DNA of 64,000 nucleotides from Flavobacterium sp. IB48 (GCF_016405855.1 NZ_JAEFCA010000004.1:158075-222074), one strand, 5' to 3'. Counted from the stretch's first letter, positions 18,628 to 27,154 are shown. Translations and numbers: made by a program. Notes: generated by a model from the sequence alone, not told the origin.

Positions 18628-19498
18628 ATGAGGAGATTTCTTTTTCTGGTTTTTATTATTCTTTTTTCCTGTAATTCCAAAAAGTGAAAAGAATGATTAT
18701 TTTAAAGATATTTCGGAAAATGATATAAAGCTTTTTCCTCCTAAACCTGGAGATTGGTTATATTCTTACAGAGAAAAAGGGCAGACTTTTGAGCAATTTA
18801 TTAATTCAAAACATTTAGTTCCCACAAAAGAGAATAACATTATTTATTTGCAGCCAATAGGCAAATTTAATTCGTTGCAGGTTAAGCAGATTGAATTGAC
18901 TAGGGAATATCTAGAAATATTTTTTCAGTTAAAAACCGAAACTTTAAAAGATGTTTCAAATGATATTATTCCGAAACATGCTAGAAGAATTGGTCCAGAT
19001 CAAAATGAACAATTTCTAGCAGGATTTATTTTGGATAGTGTTTTAAAGAAAGAAAAGCCTCAAAAAGGAATTGGATTAATGGCGTTGACCGAAGTAGATT
19101 TATATCCAAAACCAGAGTGGAGTTTTGTTTTTGGTTTAGCGTCTTATAGAGATAGAATTGCAGTAAGTTCAATTTATAGATTGCATGATGAAAGGTTGCA
19201 GAATAAAGATTTTAACTTGTGTCTAGAAAGGTTATTAAAAATTTGTTCTCATGAAATTGGACATATGTTTGGACTTCACCATTGTATTGATGCTAATTGT
19301 GCAATGAATGGGACAAATAGTTTATCTGAAACAGATGAACATACATTGAGATTATGTTCAAATTGTCAGAGAAAACTAAATTCGGGACTTAAGTACGATA
19401 ACGTAAAAAGGTTAAAAGAACTGGAAAAATACTTTAAGGACAACAAATTAACCAGCGGTTTTGAGTTAATGGAAAAAGACCTTAAAAACATTCAATAA
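18628..19498 (+). pseudogene. Frameshifted archaemetzincin-family metalloprotease lipoprotein gene
   Basis: An ATG at 18628 encodes a clean lipoprotein signal (MRRFLFLVFIILFSCNSKK) but reaches TGA at 18685. The +1 frame continues without interruption from about 18683 to 19498, giving about 270 aa of good protein. It includes the archaemetzincin motif HEIGHMFGLHHC with the following CAMNG and paired CxxC (LCSNCQ) that bind catalytic and structural zinc. Removing one A from the A5 run at 18679-18683 would join signal and body. No ATG or GTG lies in the body frame before residue-equivalent 55; a TTG at 18848 would give a 216-aa cytosolic fragment. It is either a real frameshift, a slippage site, or an assembly error. 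Confidence 0.8.
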
Positions 19499-19510
19499 AA
19501 ATAAAAGATT

Positions 19511-19855
19511 ATGAGTTTAGGAACAAGCAAAGAATTTATAAAAGGCGACGAGATCGAGTGGGAAGTAGTTGGAGAAGGCATCAAACGTAAAATTTTAGCT
19601 TTTGACGAAAGAGTGATGCTTGTAAATGTGCATTTTGAAAAAGGAGGAATAGGCATCTTGCATGAGCATTATCATACTCAGGTTACATATGTAGCGAGCG
19701 GGAAGTTTGATGTTACAATAAATGGCGTAACAGAAACATTAAAAGAAGGCGATAGTTTTTATATTCCGCCGCACGCAATTCATGGAGTTGTTTGTTTGGA
19801 AACAGGAATGCTAACTGACGTTTTTGGTCCTGCAAGAGAAGACTTTTTGAAGTAA
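19511..19855 (+). CDS. Small cupin-domain protein
   Basis: 114 aa single cupin barrel. Motif 1 reads GGIGILHEHYHTQVTYVASGKFDVTINGV, with the two histidines and Gln/Glu positions of a metal site (HEHYH). Motif 2 reads GDSFYIPPHAIHGVV with the third His. No signal peptide. Comparable to small KdgF-like or generic metal cupins; the substrate is unknown. It starts 12 bp after the broken archaemetzincin gene and may share its transcript. Confidence 0.87.
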   Translation: MSLGTSKEFIKGDEIEWEVVGEGIKRKILAFDERVMLVNVHFEKGGIGILHEHYHTQVTYVASGKFDVTINGVTETLKEGDSFYIPPHAIHGVVCLETGMLTDVFGPAREDFLK

Positions 19856-19883
19856 ATTCAATAAGGAAAATCAGTTGATATTC

Positions 19884-19980
19884 GTTTTTTTGCGATAGCA
19901 AATCTGTGTTATCCGCGTTCTAGAAACAGCTACAGATTAAACGAATTCGCTATTGCAAAGACACAGATTTACGCAGATTT
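19884..19980. repeat. Imperfect inverted repeat (ACACAGATTT type)
   Basis: Left arm with GCGATAGCAAATCTGTGT near 19892 and right arm with CGCTATTGCAAAGACACAGATTT near 19947. Part of the intergenic repeat content of this genome; no reading frame. Confidence 0.55.
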
Positions 19981-20027
19981 TATTATAAAAATAACTTAAA
20001 ATATAAGTTTAGATTAAATATTGATGG

Positions 20028-20035
20028 TATTTTTG
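20028..20035 (+). promoter_or_regulatory. -7 box just before the MFS gene
   Basis: TATTTTTG (TAnnTTTG) ends only 4 nt before ATG 20040. A start site about 5-8 nt after the box would fall on or next to the ATG, implying a leaderless mRNA. Confidence 0.5.
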
Positions 20036-20039
20036 CAGC

Positions 20040-21224
20040 ATGAATTTATCAAAAACTAATGTACTGTTTATGGCAGTTTGCACTGGTCTTATAGTTGCAA
20101 ATCTTTATTACTGCCAGCCTTTGATTGTTTTAATTGCCAACGAATTTAAAATTCCTGAAGCCAGCGCCGGAACAATAACCTATCTAACTCAAGCAGGTTA
20201 TGCAATCGGACTGTTTTTTATGGTGCCTCTTGGCGATAAATTAGAACGAAAAAAGCAAATTTTAATGACCACTTTTGCTACTGTAATTGCTTTGTTAATT
20301 GCAGCAACAGCACAAAGTTTTCTTATTTTACAAATTGCTTCCCTGTTAATCGGAATCACATCCATCGTACCGCAGCTTATTCTTCCTTTAGCCGCTTCTT
20401 TGAGCGCGCCTGAAGAACGAGGAAAGGTTGTAGGAACTATTATGAGCGGACTTTTAGTAGGGATTTTGCTTTCGCGAACATTAAGTGGGTTTATTGGTCA
20501 AGTTTTAGGCTGGAGATCAATGTTTTATATCGCAGCAGGAATTTGTCTTTTGATCTTTTTTGTAATTCAAAGTAAATTTCCGCAGAACAAACCACAGTTT
20601 CAAGGGACTTATGGTCAATTAATCAAGTCTTTATTTACACTCATAAAAACACAACCTGTTTTACGTGAGGCAACAGCAATCAATGTTTTTTGTTTTGCTC
20701 AATTTGGAGCTTTCTGGACTACAATGGTTTTATTGCTTTCGGGAGAACCATTTCATTTCAATAGTGCGACAATCGGTTTGTTCGGAATTGTTGGAGCTTC
20801 TGGGGCTTTAGCAGCGCCTTTGGTTGGAAAACTGGGAGATAAAGGAAACTCGAGAATTGCAGTTGGTTATGGCTGTTTATTGATTTTAATCAGTTTTTTA
20901 ACTTTTTATTTTGCGATCGAAAGTGTAATCGGAATTGCAATCGGAATTGTATTTATTGATATTGGAATTCAAGGCGTTCACATTTCAAATCAAACGCGAG
21001 TATATTCGTTATTGCCAGAAGCTAGAAACAGATTAAATACGGTATTTATGTCGCTTACTTTTCTAGGGACAGCTGCCGGATCTGCGTACGGTTTATTGTT
21101 ATGGAAATTGGGCGGATGGCCTGCTGTAACTATTGGTTGTATGGCTCTATCTTTAATATCATTAACGATTTACGGACTTACTTATAAATCAAAATCTAAA
21201 AAAGCGAAAGCGCAAATTGATTAA
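20040..21224 (+). CDS. MFS transporter
   Basis: 394 aa, 12 predicted membrane helices, inner membrane. After TM1 (VLFMAVCTGLIVANLYYCQPL) the loop between TM2 and TM3 carries the MFS signature MVPLGDKLERKKQI. A mid-protein loop is followed by a second six-helix half and a Lys-rich C-terminal tail. The YYCQPLIVLIA start is typical of the YnfM/AraJ-like drug:H+ antiporter branch. Substrate unknown. Possibly leaderless. Confidence 0.9.
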   Translation: MNLSKTNVLFMAVCTGLIVANLYYCQPLIVLIANEFKIPEASAGTITYLTQAGYAIGLFFMVPLGDKLERKKQILMTTFATVIALLIAATAQSFLILQIASLLIGITSIVPQLILPLAASLSAPEERGKVVGTIMSGLLVGILLSRTLSGFIGQVLGWRSMFYIAAGICLLIFFVIQSKFPQNKPQFQGTYGQLIKSLFTLIKTQPVLREATAINVFCFAQFGAFWTTMVLLLSGEPFHFNSATIGLFGIVGASGALAAPLVGKLGDKGNSRIAVGYGCLLILISFLTFYFAIESVIGIAIGIVFIDIGIQGVHISNQTRVYSLLPEARNRLNTVFMSLTFLGTAAGSAYGLLLWKLGGWPAVTIGCMALSLISLTIYGLTYKSKSKKAKAQID

Positions 21225-21236
21225 GAAATTAATTTG

Positions 21237-21244
21237 TAAATTTG
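21237..21244 (+). promoter_or_regulatory. -7 box for the cyclophilin-FKBP gene
   Basis: TAAATTTG (TAnnTTTG), 22 nt before ATG 21267, with a TTG at 21217-21219 that could serve as a poor -33 element. Confidence 0.45.
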
Positions 21245-21266
21245 CGTTCAAATTTAAAAAAATAAC

Positions 21267-22199
21267 ATGGAAAACGGAATATACGCTAAATTTAATACTA
21301 GCAAAGGTTCAATTTTAGTAAAATTGACACACGATTTGACACCAGGAACTGTAGGTAACTTTGTTGCGCTTGCAGAAGGAAATATGGAAAATAAAGTGAA
21401 ACCTCAAGGACAAAAATTCTATGATGGATTAACTTTTCACAGAGTAATTGCAGATTTCATGATTCAAGGTGGTTGCCCAAAAGGAACCGGAACTGGAGAT
21501 CCAGGTTATAAATTTGATGATGAATTTCACCCAACTTTAAAACACGATCGTCCAGGAGTTTTATCTATGGCAAACTCTGGTCCTGGAAGTAATGGTTCTC
21601 AATTTTTTATCACTCACGTTCCAACTCCTTGGTTAGACGGAAAACACAGTGTTTTTGGATATGTTGTTGAGGGACAAGATATTGTTGATGCTGTTGCTCA
21701 AGGTGATAATTTAGAGTCTGTAGAAATTATCAGAGTTGGTGATGAAGCTCAAAAATGGAATGCTATTGAAGCTTTTATTGGTTTAAAAGGTGCTCGTCTA
21801 AAAAGAGAAGCAGCTTTAAAAGCAGAATCTGAAGCAAAAATGGAACAATTAGCTGCTGGTTTTGATAAAACAGAAAGTGGTTTACGTTATAAAATGATTC
21901 AAAAAGGTGAAGGAAAAAGAGCTGAAGCGGGAAAAACAGTTTCTGTTCACTACGAAGGTTCTTTAGAAAACGGAAAAGTTTTTGATTCTTCTTACCCACG
22001 TAAAAAACCAATCGAATTCAAATTAGGAATTGGACAAGTTATTGAAGGATGGGACGAAGGTATTGCTTTATTGCAAGTTGGTGACAAAGCTCGTTTTGTA
22101 ATTCCATCTGATTTAGCTTACGGACCATCTGGAGCAGGAGGAGTTATTCCACCAAACGCTACTTTAATTTTCGATGTTGAATTAATGGACGTAAAATAA
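21267..22199 (+). CDS. Dual-domain peptidyl-prolyl isomerase (cyclophilin-FKBP fusion)
   Basis: 310 aa cytosolic protein, no signal peptide. Residues about 1-155 form a cyclophilin: [23 protein letters not shown], and [10 protein letters not shown] with active-site Arg, Phe, Gln, Trp and His present. A charged helical linker spans about 165-200. Residues about 205-310 form an [33 protein letters not shown] and [24 protein letters not shown], with the usual Tyr, Asp, Val-Ile, Trp and Tyr pocket residues. Both catalytic domains look active. Such chimeras are known from flavobacteria as dual-family immunophilins. Confidence 0.94.
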   Translation: MENGIYAKFNTSKGSILVKLTHDLTPGTVGNFVALAEGNMENKVKPQGQKFYDGLTFHRVIADFMIQGGCPKGTGTGDPGYKFDDEFHPTLKHDRPGVLSMANSGPGSNGSQFFITHVPTPWLDGKHSVFGYVVEGQDIVDAVAQGDNLESVEIIRVGDEAQKWNAIEAFIGLKGARLKREAALKAESEAKMEQLAAGFDKTESGLRYKMIQKGEGKRAEAGKTVSVHYEGSLENGKVFDSSYPRKKPIEFKLGIGQVIEGWDEGIALLQVGDKARFVIPSDLAYGPSGAGGVIPPNATLIFDVELMDVK

Positions 22200-22233
22200 G
22201 ACTTCATTAGCAATTTAGTATTGTTATAAATAG

Positions 22234-22263
22234 AAATCCCATATGTTACTGCATATGGGATTT
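22234..22263 (+). terminator. Terminator of the cyclophilin-FKBP gene
   Basis: 12-bp perfect stem AAATCCCATATG / CATATGGGATTT, 6-nt loop, followed by a T-run. Confidence 0.88.
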
Positions 22264-22291
22264 TTTTATATTTACTAAAAAAACAAAGCCA

Positions 22292-22588
22292 ATGAAAAAT
22301 ATATTAATCCTTGCAGGACTTGCATTATTTATGGTTTCTTGCGGAAGTAAGAAAGCAGCTCCAGTAGCATCAGCTAACGAAACCACAAAAGCGGTAGCTT
22401 TAACACCTGAATTAGAAGCAGGTAAAAGTTTGTATGAAAACAATTGTGCAAAATGCCATAAATTGTTTGAACCGAAAAAGTTTACAAAAGAAGAATGGAC
22501 ACCGATTTTGGTAAAAATGGGTAAGAAAGCGAAGTTAGATGATACTCAGATGGCTTCGATTACGAATTATATTGATTCGCAATTGTAA
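22292..22588 (+). CDS. Small cytochrome c lipoprotein
   Basis: 98 aa. Signal peptide with lipobox MVSC (Cys17), an Ala/Thr linker, then one class I cytochrome c domain. The haem-binding CAKCH lies in YENNCAKCHKLFEP, and a Met near the C-terminus (DDTQMASITNYI) is a candidate sixth ligand. Probably a periplasmic electron carrier tethered to a membrane. Flanked by strong terminators on both sides, so it is a single-gene unit. Confidence 0.9.
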   Translation: MKNILILAGLALFMVSCGSKKAAPVASANETTKAVALTPELEAGKSLYENNCAKCHKLFEPKKFTKEEWTPILVKMGKKAKLDDTQMASITNYIDSQL

Positions 22589-22613
22589 TTTGAATTTTAA
22601 AAAGAGGTATAAA

Positions 22614-22637
22614 AAAACTGTTCATTTGAACAGTTTT
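22614..22637 (+). terminator. Terminator of the cytochrome c gene
   Basis: 11-bp stem AAAACTGTTCA / TGAACAGTTTT with a 2-nt visible loop and T-run. Confidence 0.85.
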
Positions 22638-22659
22638 TTTATTTTCAAATAGATATAAA

Positions 22660-22687
22660 AAAACACCGTCACAGAATGAGGTGTTTT
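22660..22687 (-). terminator. Terminator of the Rnk-like gene
   Basis: Stem AAAACACC / GGTGTTTT; the A-run at its left is the U-run of the leftward transcript. Ends 5 bp from the stop at 22693. Confidence 0.75.
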
Positions 22688-22692
22688 AAAAT

Positions 22693-23088
22693 TTAAGAAT
22701 GATGTACAGCCGAATTGTCTACAGCTATTACTTTTAAAGTTTTGATGCCAGCAGGTAATTCCCAATCCACTTCGTCATTTTCTTTAAAACCAATAATAGC
22801 AACACTTAAAGGTGCTAGAATTGATATTTTAGATTGTTTTACGTCTGCTGCAGAAGGTAAAACGATTTGAATTTTCATTTGTTTCTTGGCCTTTACATCT
22901 TCTATCGTTACAAGTGAATTAATTCGAATTACCGAACTATCCAATTCGCTTTCTTTACTAATTACAGCGCGATCTAATTCTTGCGAAAGCTGATTGGCTT
23001 CTTTAGTATTTGTTGAGTTTTTACTTTTTAAAATCAATTCTCTTAAAAATTGATAATCTGATTTACAGAAAGTGGGTGTTGGTTTCAT
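22693..23088 (-). CDS. GreA/GreB-family (Rnk-like) factor
   Basis: 131 aa. The N-terminal half is helical and short compared with the GreA coiled coil. The C-terminal half is a GreA/GreB FKBP-like domain: VIRINSLVTIEDVKAKKQMKIQIVLPS, ISILAPLSVAIIGFKENDEVDWELPAG. This layout matches Rnk (regulator of nucleoside diphosphate kinase), which binds RNA polymerase without cleavage activity. It is preceded by a long structured leader-like region with a -7 box about 345 nt upstream. Confidence 0.85.
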   Translation of the reverse strand: MKPTPTFCKSDYQFLRELILKSKNSTNTKEANQLSQELDRAVISKESELDSSVIRINSLVTIEDVKAKKQMKIQIVLPSAADVKQSKISILAPLSVAIIGFKENDEVDWELPAGIKTLKVIAVDNSAVHHS

Positions 23089-23466
23089 ATCTATATTGAA
23101 TTTATTGTTATAAAATTTTAAATGATTTTTTCTTCTTAGAACAATTTACAAACGAAAAATTTCAGAGTCTTAAAAAAGACAGAATCGAAATGTTTAATCT
23201 GAAAAACAAAAAAATATCTGATCAAAAAATGATTTTTGTCAAATAAGTGAATGCTTAAGCTGATGTAAATCCTCCGTCAAAAAGAAGAAAAAGTGAAGTA
23301 GACGGAGGCCTAAAAAATAAAGGCCTTATTATGCGAAATAATTACAGCAGGAAGCGGTTTTGCAATGCAAAACGACTTTATAGAGGCTGTAAGTAGTGTT
23401 GTATTTCCCATAAGGATGTTAAATTGAACGGCAAAGATACGTAATCTTTTTGGATTTAGTGCGTAT
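23089..23466 (-). other. Structured 378-bp intergenic region with a promoter-like box; possible leader or small RNA
   Basis: No convincing protein gene. Three dyads: CCTCCGTC (23271-23278) pairs perfectly with GACGGAGG (23301-23308); AGGCCT occurs at 23306-23311 and 23321-23326; GTTTTGCA/TGCAAAAC (23357-23373) is a 17-nt palindrome with a 1-nt centre. On the minus strand, TATCTTTG (23432-23439) fits a -7 box pointing toward the Rnk-like gene. It could be a long 5' leader of that gene or a separate small RNA. The two readings cannot be separated from sequence alone. Confidence 0.4.
23432..23439 (-). promoter_or_regulatory. -7 box reading into the structured region
   Basis: Minus-strand TATCTTTG (TAnnTTTG). 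It would start a transcript near 23426 that runs through the three dyads toward 23088. Confidence 0.45.
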
Positions 23467-24021
23467 TTACTTCCATTTTATGCCACAACCAAGACTTGGC
23501 TTCTGTGGTTCTTTCAAACTTCGGTTGTATATTAAGGCATCTATGGCACCTCTAAGATCGCTTCCGCTAAGAGGAATTCCGTTGCCAGGTCTTGAATCGT
23601 CCAATTGTCCGCGATAGAATAATTTGTCTTGATTGTCAAATAAATAAAAGTCCGGAGTGCAAGCCGCCTGATATGCTTTTGCTGTTTCTTGGCTCTCATC
23701 ATACAGATAAGGAAAATCAATTTTGTTTTCCATTGCAAAGTCAGCCATTAATTCTGGTCCGTCTTGCGGATATTTTACAGCATCATTACTCGAAATAGCG
23801 ATTACTCCAAGTCCCTGCACGCGGTAATCGTTGGCAATCATTACCACTTCTTTAATAACATGATGCACAAACGGACAATGGTTGCAGATAAACATCACCA
23901 AAGTTCCTTTTGAACCTTTTAAGTCTTTAAAAGAAAAAGTATCATTAGAATTGGTGTCTTTTAAATAAAAATCAGGAGCAATTGTTCCTAATGGAAGCAT
24001 TGTTGATTCTGTTCGTGCCAT
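23467..24021 (-). CDS. Thioredoxin-like (AhpC/TSA-type) protein
   Basis: 184 aa from ATG 24021. The frame extends 25 codons upstream, but that stretch lacks family similarity and MARTESTMLPLGTIAPDF begins the usual domain. The redox motif is CNHCPFVHHV (CxxC), then VQGLGVIAISSNDAVKYPQDGPE, ACTPDFYLFD and QLDDSRPGNGIPLSG. Members are cytosolic thioredoxin-family proteins of uncertain partner. Followed downstream by the structured intergenic region. Confidence 0.88.
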   Translation of the reverse strand: MARTESTMLPLGTIAPDFYLKDTNSNDTFSFKDLKGSKGTLVMFICNHCPFVHHVIKEVVMIANDYRVQGLGVIAISSNDAVKYPQDGPELMADFAMENKIDFPYLYDESQETAKAYQAACTPDFYLFDNQDKLFYRGQLDDSRPGNGIPLSGSDLRGAIDALIYNRSLKEPQKPSLGCGIKWK

Positions 24022-24147
24022 TTTATTTGAAATTTGAATTTCAAAAATAGCTTTAAAATTCTGTAAATAAAAGAGCACAAGAATAAAAATATCCAAAGAA
24101 AGCAGTTAGCTGCAACAGCTTGCTTCTTTGGATACTTTTTTAAGTTT

Positions 24148-25041
24148 TTATGAATTCAAAAAATCCAATAAATCTTCATTTAGCTTTTCTCTATCCGTAT
24201 AAAAAAGTCCGTGTGGCGCACCTTCATATTCGATATAAGTATTGTTTGCTATAGATTTTGCCGCTTTTCTTGAAGTAAGATCAATTGGTACAATTTTATC
24301 GTCGTCTCCGTGAATAATTAAAGTTGGAACTTTAATGAAATCTATTTCATCTCTAAAATCAGTATAAGAGAAAGATTCAGCACATTTTAAAGTAGCTCTT
24401 GGAGAAGCTACAGAACATAAATTTCTGTAATATTCTAGTAAAGGTGTACTTAAAGGTTTGTTGATAATATTAACGCCAAAAAACGTTTTTCCAAAATTAT
24501 CAATAAATCCGATTCGATCTTCTTTGATTGCCATTGCCGTATTATCGCTTTTTTCTTTTGGATGACCGTCAGGATTATCATGGGTTTTTAGAAGAAAAGG
24601 AATAATTGAAGAAATCAAAGCAGCTTTGGTTACGCCTTTTCCGCCATGACGGCTAAAATAACGAACTACTTCGCCACCGCCCATTGAGAAACCAACAAGT
24701 GTTACATTTTCTAACTCTAATTGTTCGATAATTTCCTTAAGATCATCTGTTAAAGTGTCGTAATCGTAGCCGTCCCAAGGCTGAGAAGATTTTCCGAATC
24801 CGCGACGATCATATGCAATAACACGATAATTATTTTGTACTAAATGGTCTATTTGATATTCCCACATTTCATTAGAAAGAGGCCAGCCGTGAATCAGGAT
24901 AACAGGTTTTCCTTGACCATAATCCTTAACGTACAGCCTTACGTTTTGTGCAGTTTCTATATATTTATCAGTATGAACCTGTTTTAAATTAGATTCAAAA
25001 TCTTTGATTGACATGCATGCATTTGGTTCAGTATGTTCCAT
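24148..25041 (-). CDS. Alpha/beta hydrolase (non-haem chloroperoxidase-like)
   Basis: 297 aa from ATG 25041; 56 upstream codons of the frame are rejected as they overlap the divergent csaA-like gene start. Catalytic elements: oxyanion LIHGWPLSNEMW, nucleophile elbow VGFSMGGGEVVRYFSRHGG, Asp in LIIHGDDDKIVP, His in YEGAPHGLFYTD. This sequence style is the cofactor-free haloperoxidase/esterase subfamily, whose natural role is usually ester or perhydrolase chemistry. Cytosolic. Confidence 0.9.
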   Translation of the reverse strand: MEHTEPNACMSIKDFESNLKQVHTDKYIETAQNVRLYVKDYGQGKPVILIHGWPLSNEMWEYQIDHLVQNNYRVIAYDRRGFGKSSQPWDGYDYDTLTDDLKEIIEQLELENVTLVGFSMGGGEVVRYFSRHGGKGVTKAALISSIIPFLLKTHDNPDGHPKEKSDNTAMAIKEDRIGFIDNFGKTFFGVNIINKPLSTPLLEYYRNLCSVASPRATLKCAESFSYTDFRDEIDFIKVPTLIIHGDDDKIVPIDLTSRKAAKSIANNTYIEYEGAPHGLFYTDREKLNEDLLDFLNS

Positions 25042-25171
25042 GTTATATCTTTTTACGTGAGTATTTTCATTTTTTCTTCTCGTAAAATTAGATTTAAAGA
25101 AAAAGAAATGGGTTATAGAATTAGGCTCATTAATTACAAAATTTATAGGTTTGTAATTAAAAGAAATTAAA

Positions 25172-25507
25172 ATGGATTTAACTTGGAATGAATTTGAAAG
25201 AACCGACATGCGTGTTGGAACTATTATAGAAGTAAATGATTTTCCTGGAGCCAGAAAACCGGCTTTTCAGCTAACAATAGATTTTGGCTCGGAAATAGGA
25301 ATTAGAAAGTCATCTGCACAAATTACTAAAAGATATCAGAAAGAAGATTTAGTAAATCGTCAAATTGTTGCGGTTGTAAATTTTCCAAGAAAACAAATCG
25401 GAAAGTTTATGAGTGAATGTTTGGTGCTTGGTGCTGTAGGCGAGGAGGGAGACGTGATTTTATTGGCTCCCGATTTCAAGATTCCTAATGGACTACGTAT
25501 TGGATAG
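25172..25507 (+). CDS. CsaA-like tRNA-binding-domain protein
   Basis: 111 aa, a single OB-fold tRNA-binding domain of the CsaA/Trbp111/EMAP-II type: FERTDMRVGTIIEVNDFPGARKPAFQLTIDFG, then SSAQITKRY and VAVVNFPRKQIGKFMSECLVLG with the C-terminal LLAPDFKIPNGLRIG. CsaA proteins are homodimers reported to bind tRNA and to have chaperone-like activity. Length and motifs are complete. Followed by a long inverted repeat. Confidence 0.93.
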   Translation: MDLTWNEFERTDMRVGTIIEVNDFPGARKPAFQLTIDFGSEIGIRKSSAQITKRYQKEDLVNRQIVAVVNFPRKQIGKFMSECLVLGAVGEEGDVILLAPDFKIPNGLRIG

Positions 25508-25510
25508 TTC

Positions 25511-25642
25511 TAACCGCAAAGTTCGCAAAGCTTTACGCAAGGTTCGCAAAGTTAATAGCGCAAAGCTTTGCGAACTTTAATTGATAAAAACTTCGCATAA
25601 AGCTTGCGTTCTTTGCGTAGATCTTTGCGCTCTTTGCGGTTA
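25511..25642. repeat. Long inverted repeat of CGCAAAG units
   Basis: The outer arms TAACCGCAAAG...(25511) and ...CTTTGCGGTTA (to 25642) are complementary, and both arms are built from repeated (T)TCGCAAAG / CTTTGCG(T/A) units. Fills the gap between the convergent csaA-like and RBBP9-like genes. It could fold into a long cruciform or RNA hairpin. No coding content. Confidence 0.7.
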
Positions 25643-25644
25643 AA

Positions 25645-26193
25645 TTAAAGGTTTGTCTTTTTAATTAACTTCTGTAGTATCTCCTGTCCTTCCTCCCAAT
25701 ATTTTAAATCAGAATCAGAATTGATGTGACCTTGCTGTCCGATGTTTACAAAATCACTTCCCCATTTTTCAGCGAAGAGTTTTTTTCTTTCAAAAGAAGC
25801 GTAAGGATCATTTTCGCTAGCAACGACTACAGACGGAAAAGGTAATTTATAAAGCGGAATAGGCGAGAAGTTTCTCGTGCATTCTGGTGTGTGTTGAGGT
25901 GAATCTACATCAGCAGGTGCAACCAGAAAAGCGCCAATTATATTTGAATTATTATATTTTTCTGCCCAATGCAGAACCAACGAAACTGCCAAACTATGCG
26001 CTACTAAAATAGTTGGTTTGTTAAGTTTTGAAATATTCTCATTTAATCTTTCAAGCCATTCTTCGCGAATAGGTTCGTCCCAGTTGTCTTGTACAACGCG
26101 AATGGAATTTCCGAATTTTTTATGCCAAAAAGTTTGCCAGTGTTTTTCTCCAGAATCTCCAAGTCCTGGTATGATTAATAGTTGTGTCTCCAT
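25645..26193 (-). CDS. RBBP9/YdeN-family alpha/beta hydrolase
   Basis: 182 aa small serine hydrolase. N-terminal IPGLGDSGEKHWQTFWHKKFG is the family's hallmark loop, LVAHSLAVSLVLHWA is the nucleophile elbow (AHSLA), SENDPYASFERKKLFAEKWGS holds the catalytic Asp, and GQQGHINSDS the His. Probably a cytosolic esterase of unknown substrate. Next to a second hydrolase gene on the same strand, 23 bp away. Confidence 0.9.
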   Translation of the reverse strand: METQLLIIPGLGDSGEKHWQTFWHKKFGNSIRVVQDNWDEPIREEWLERLNENISKLNKPTILVAHSLAVSLVLHWAEKYNNSNIIGAFLVAPADVDSPQHTPECTRNFSPIPLYKLPFPSVVVASENDPYASFERKKLFAEKWGSDFVNIGQQGHINSDSDLKYWEEGQEILQKLIKKTNL

Positions 26194-26216
26194 TGCCGTG
26201 GAATTTTATTTAGTGA

Positions 26217-27041
26217 TTATTTTTTGCGTTCTTTTAAAATTCGGTTTACTTCATTTACTAAAAGAGGGAAACCAGGTTCTGTCATTCCGTGACCATAACC
26301 GTCTAATTCATATAATTTAGTTTGTGTGTGACCAACCAACTTCATCATTCTAGCCATGTATGCGTTTTCTTCATAACGTCCCAACATTTCAAGTTCGCGA
26401 TCTCCAGTAATTAATAATAATGGTGGAGCATCGGCGCGAACGTGATATAAAGGAGCAAATTCGTCAATTGTTGGCTGTTTTTCTGGAATTCCGTTTTCTC
26501 TTCTGATTTCGAAATGTGTAATACATTGTCCGCTAAAAGGAATTAATCCAGCAATTTGATTTGCATCAATATTTTCTTTTTGAAGGTATTTTTTATTAAG
26601 CCCTATCATTAAAGCTAAATATCCACCAGCAGAATGCCCAGAAACAAAAATTTGAGATTTATCTCCTCCGTAATTTGAAATATTATTAAATGCCCAAGCT
26701 ACTGCCGCAGCTGCATCTTCAATAGCTTTTTCAGCTTTTGCTTTTGGCGATAATCTGTAGTTTACACCAATAATAGCAAAGCCTTTATTTTTTAAAGCTT
26801 CTGGGATTTCTTTATTTCCGCCAGTTAATCCGCCACCATGAAACCAAACGATTGTTGCAAAACCAGTTTTGTTTTTTGGGTAATAAATATCTAAAACACA
26901 TCTTTCGCTGATATATTTATCCGATTTATTTGTAGCAGCGTTATAATATTGAATGTTGTTTTTCGTTTCATATTCTGTATTCTGTGCGGAAATGGAAATT
27001 CCAAAGAAAACGAAACTTAAAAGAAGAATTAGTTTTTTCAT
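26217..27041 (-). CDS. Secreted alpha/beta hydrolase / carboxylesterase (BD-FAE-like)
   Basis: 274 aa. Signal peptide MKKLILLLSFVFFGISISAQ, so exported. HSL-type oxyanion motif WFHGGGLTGGNKE, nucleophile elbow FVSGHSAGGYLALMIG, Asp in LLLITGDRELE, His in LYELDGYGHGMTEPG. Resembles carboxylesterases related to ferulic/acetyl-xylan esterases, with a periplasmic role. No polysaccharide-utilisation genes are nearby, so the substrate is open. Confidence 0.9.
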   Translation of the reverse strand: MKKLILLLSFVFFGISISAQNTEYETKNNIQYYNAATNKSDKYISERCVLDIYYPKNKTGFATIVWFHGGGLTGGNKEIPEALKNKGFAIIGVNYRLSPKAKAEKAIEDAAAAVAWAFNNISNYGGDKSQIFVSGHSAGGYLALMIGLNKKYLQKENIDANQIAGLIPFSGQCITHFEIRRENGIPEKQPTIDEFAPLYHVRADAPPLLLITGDRELEMLGRYEENAYMARMMKLVGHTQTKLYELDGYGHGMTEPGFPLLVNEVNRILKERKK

Positions 27042-27154
27042 TTTTTGTGAGTTAATAGTAAAGTGTAATTTGTGAAAAAGTTAGAAGTTTAAGATGCTTG
27101 AATCGTACGTCTCACATTTTACAATTCACATCTCAAATATAAATATATAAAAAA

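Noticed and set aside
18848..19498. Treating the 216-aa frame with TTG start as an intact archaemetzincin gene
   Set aside because: A matching lipoprotein signal lies directly upstream in the other frame, and the body frame is open for 165 nt more with protein-like content before the TTG.
23232..23330. Minus-strand reading ending DGGFTSA, like a short-chain dehydrogenase C-terminus
   Set aside because: The preceding residues (RPPSTSLFLLF) lack SDR context and the frame is short, so chance is likelier than a gene remnant.
23331..23396. 21-codon plus-strand ORF, very basic (MRNNYSRKRFCNAKRLYRGC...)
   Set aside because: No similarity, overlaps the palindromes, and no RBS. Kept only as part of the structured region.
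25511..25642. Transposable element
   Set aside because: Palindromic arms but no transposase and no visible target-site duplication; recorded as a repeat.
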